This document shows, in pieces, positions 62,933 to 64,000 of a stretch of 64,000 nucleotides of DNA. Within the stretch, counting starts at the first letter, position 1. Every line of letters starts with the position of its first letter. Both the position numbers and the translations under genes were made by a program. Origin of the DNA: Nitrospirales bacterium LBB_01 (GTDB taxonomy: Bacteria; Nitrospirota; Thermodesulfovibrionia; Thermodesulfovibrionales; Magnetobacteriaceae); the NCBI GenBank assembly GCA_004376055.2, contig CP049016.1, positions 2,480,001 to 2,544,000 of the forward strand, given 5' to 3'. The notes beneath the pieces were generated by a model. It was not told the DNA's origin, did no database searches, and saw only the letters and a program-made list of their open reading frames with translations.

Positions 62933-64000
62933 ATGGAGAGCGTTGTAGAGAATATTTCAGTTACAAAAAAGAGGTTAACCATAGAGGCGGCGGCATCTGA
63001 GGTTGAGGGGGAGGTCGTAAAATCGCTAAATGAGGTCAGGATGAAGTCAAGGCTTCCCGGATTTCGCCCCGGCAAAGCGCCTCTTTCACTGATAGAAAAA
63101 AAGTACAGAAAAGACGTAGAAGCGGATGTTGTAGAAAGACTCGTGACACAGTACTATAACGATGCACTGAAGAGCGCTAATCTCAGAGCGCTGACACAAC
63201 CTGTCGTAGAAAGCCGCAACTATGAAAGCAGAGGCGGCATTAAACTTGTTGTGAGTTTTGAGGTGCGCCCGCCTATTGAAGGGCTTAGTTACGAAGGGCT
63301 GCCCCTAAAGGCGGTTAAGACAGAGATAACCGATGAGGAGATGGAAACTTACCTAAAGCGTATTGCGGTAAATAAGGCAACTTACGCTCCGGTTGACAGA
63401 CCCATAGAGCTTGAAGACCTTGTAGTAGCCGACTATGTTGTCGTTGACGATGGTAAAACCTACGACGACCAGTTTATAAAAATAGGCGCCGGGGTGTTTC
63501 CTGATGAGTTTTATAAAGCGTTGACAGGTAAGATTAAGGGAGACGCTGTAGAAGTTAAAGTTCCCTTTCCTGACACATATCCAAATCCGGAACTAAAGGG
63601 CAGAGAGGTTGACCTGAAAGTTACAATTAAAGAGGTAAAGGCTCTTTCCACGCCAGAGGTAGATGACGAGTTAGCTAAGGATTATGGGTTTGACGACCTG
63701 CAATCACTAAAAAAAGTGGCCGGCGAAAATCTGCTTGCCGCAAAAACTGACAGAGCTAAAAAAGAGGAAAAAGCGCAGCTGATTAAGGCTCTGATAGAAA
63801 AATATGATTTTGAGCTTCCTGAGACACTGTTGAAACAAGAGATTGACGCCATAATCAGACAGGCCAGAACTGTAGAAGCATACAAAGACGTCACGGACGA
63901 ACAACTTAAAGAGAAATTTGCATTCGATGCAAAAAATAATGTAAAAGTCATGGTACTCATGGACGCAATCGGAGAGCTTGAAGATATAAACGTATCAGAG
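62933..64000 (+). CDS. tig: trigger factor, 5' part
   Basis: 356 codons open to the window end without stop, so partial (family about 430 residues). N-terminal ribosome-binding domain with the signature SRLPGFRPGKAPLSLIEKKY, then the FKBP-like PPIase region (about 150-245; LVVADYVVVDDGKTYDDQ, KGDAVEVKVPFPDTYP) and the start of the C-terminal chaperone arms. Trigger factor is the first chaperone at the ribosome exit and commonly precedes clpP-clpX. AGGAGG at 62922-62927 fixes the ATG at 62933. Confidence 0.95.
   Translation, partial: MESVVENISVTKKRLTIEAAASEVEGEVVKSLNEVRMKSRLPGFRPGKAPLSLIEKKYRKDVEADVVERLVTQYYNDALKSANLRALTQPVVESRNYESRGGIKLVVSFEVRPPIEGLSYEGLPLKAVKTEITDEEMETYLKRIAVNKATYAPVDRPIELEDLVVADYVVVDDGKTYDDQFIKIGAGVFPDEFYKALTGKIKGDAVEVKVPFPDTYPNPELKGREVDLKVTIKEVKALSTPEVDDELAKDYGFDDLQSLKKVAGENLLAAKTDRAKKEEKAQLIKALIEKYDFELPETLLKQEIDAIIRQARTVEAYKDVTDEQLKEKFAFDAKNNVKVMVLMDAIGELEDINVSE

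Noticed and set aside
1-64000. CRISPR arrays, tRNA or rRNA genes
   Set aside because: No regularly spaced direct repeats and no tRNA or rRNA-like sequence was seen in the gaps; gaps are short and mostly explained.

Overview
The window reads as an ordinary, densely packed chromosome segment of a Gram-negative bacterium with moderate to low GC. Envelope genes (Lgt, an MsbA-like flippase, surface-glycan glycosyltransferases), the trmD-rplS-rnhB order, the DUF3842/CooT/CdaA/YbbR/GlmM block, a NifA-type activator and a large set of PAS/GAF sensor kinases together suggest a Nitrospirota-like organism (Thermodesulfovibrio/Magnetobacterium side). That taxonomic call is inference from gene families, not from a marker comparison.

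Layout. 1-3.7 kb: translation/RNA genes (3' end of trmD, rplS, rnhB, rnr) with a REPIN-like inverted repeat between rnhB and rnr. 3.8-8.4 kb: complete kdpFABC potassium pump, including a 29-residue KdpF; no kdpDE is present. 8.5-13.5 kb: a YkgJ-type metal-cluster protein, an HD-domain protein coupled to an MsbA-like ABC exporter, a membrane pentapeptide-repeat protein whose N-terminus seems to need a -1 frameshift at A AAA AAG, and a small coiled-coil membrane protein. 13.6-16.7 kb: an MNT/HEPN pair, two peptide-ABC ATPases and yraN. 16.8-22.7 kb: a tight operon DUF3842-cooT-cdaA-ybbR-glmM-comEC (c-di-AMP synthesis and wall-precursor synthesis) behind a near-consensus promoter. 22.7-35 kb: surface-glycan region (GT2, PseG, two tandem TMTC-like GT-C/TPR proteins, a further membrane protein, GT4) with an EcoRV-type restriction-modification pair embedded in it, plus a lone HicB-like gene and lgt. 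35-38.4 kb: a secreted DUF4412-like protein, transketolase, rubrerythrin. 38.4-52.2 kb: signalling region (REC-kinase, PAS-HWE/HisKA_2 kinase, NifA-like activator, RadC, a large BarA-like hybrid kinase, a substrate-binding/GAF/PAS sensor and a REC-REC-ATPase protein).

52.2-59.5 kb is a mobile-element scar zone: two 1,311-bp IS3-family copies in the same orientation differing at one noticed base, a truncated IS256-type transposase, remnants of two other transposases, a truncated corrinoid-binding protein, two C-terminal response-regulator fragments, and a relBE-like toxin-antitoxin pair in which both genes are broken. An intact Cache-HAMP-PAS kinase with its receiver protein sits inside it. 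59.5-64 kb returns to core genes: FmdB-type zinc ribbon, a Ser/Thr kinase with TPRs, a GtrB-like glycosyltransferase and the 5' part of trigger factor.

The most interesting items are the apparent programmed frameshift in the pentapeptide gene, the EcoRV-family system inside the glycan cluster, the nifA 3'-end remnant from which a small PD-(D/E)XK-like ORF starts, the cdaA reading frame that lacks a canonical start, and the IS-mediated destruction of a toxin-antitoxin locus that can be reconstructed base by base.
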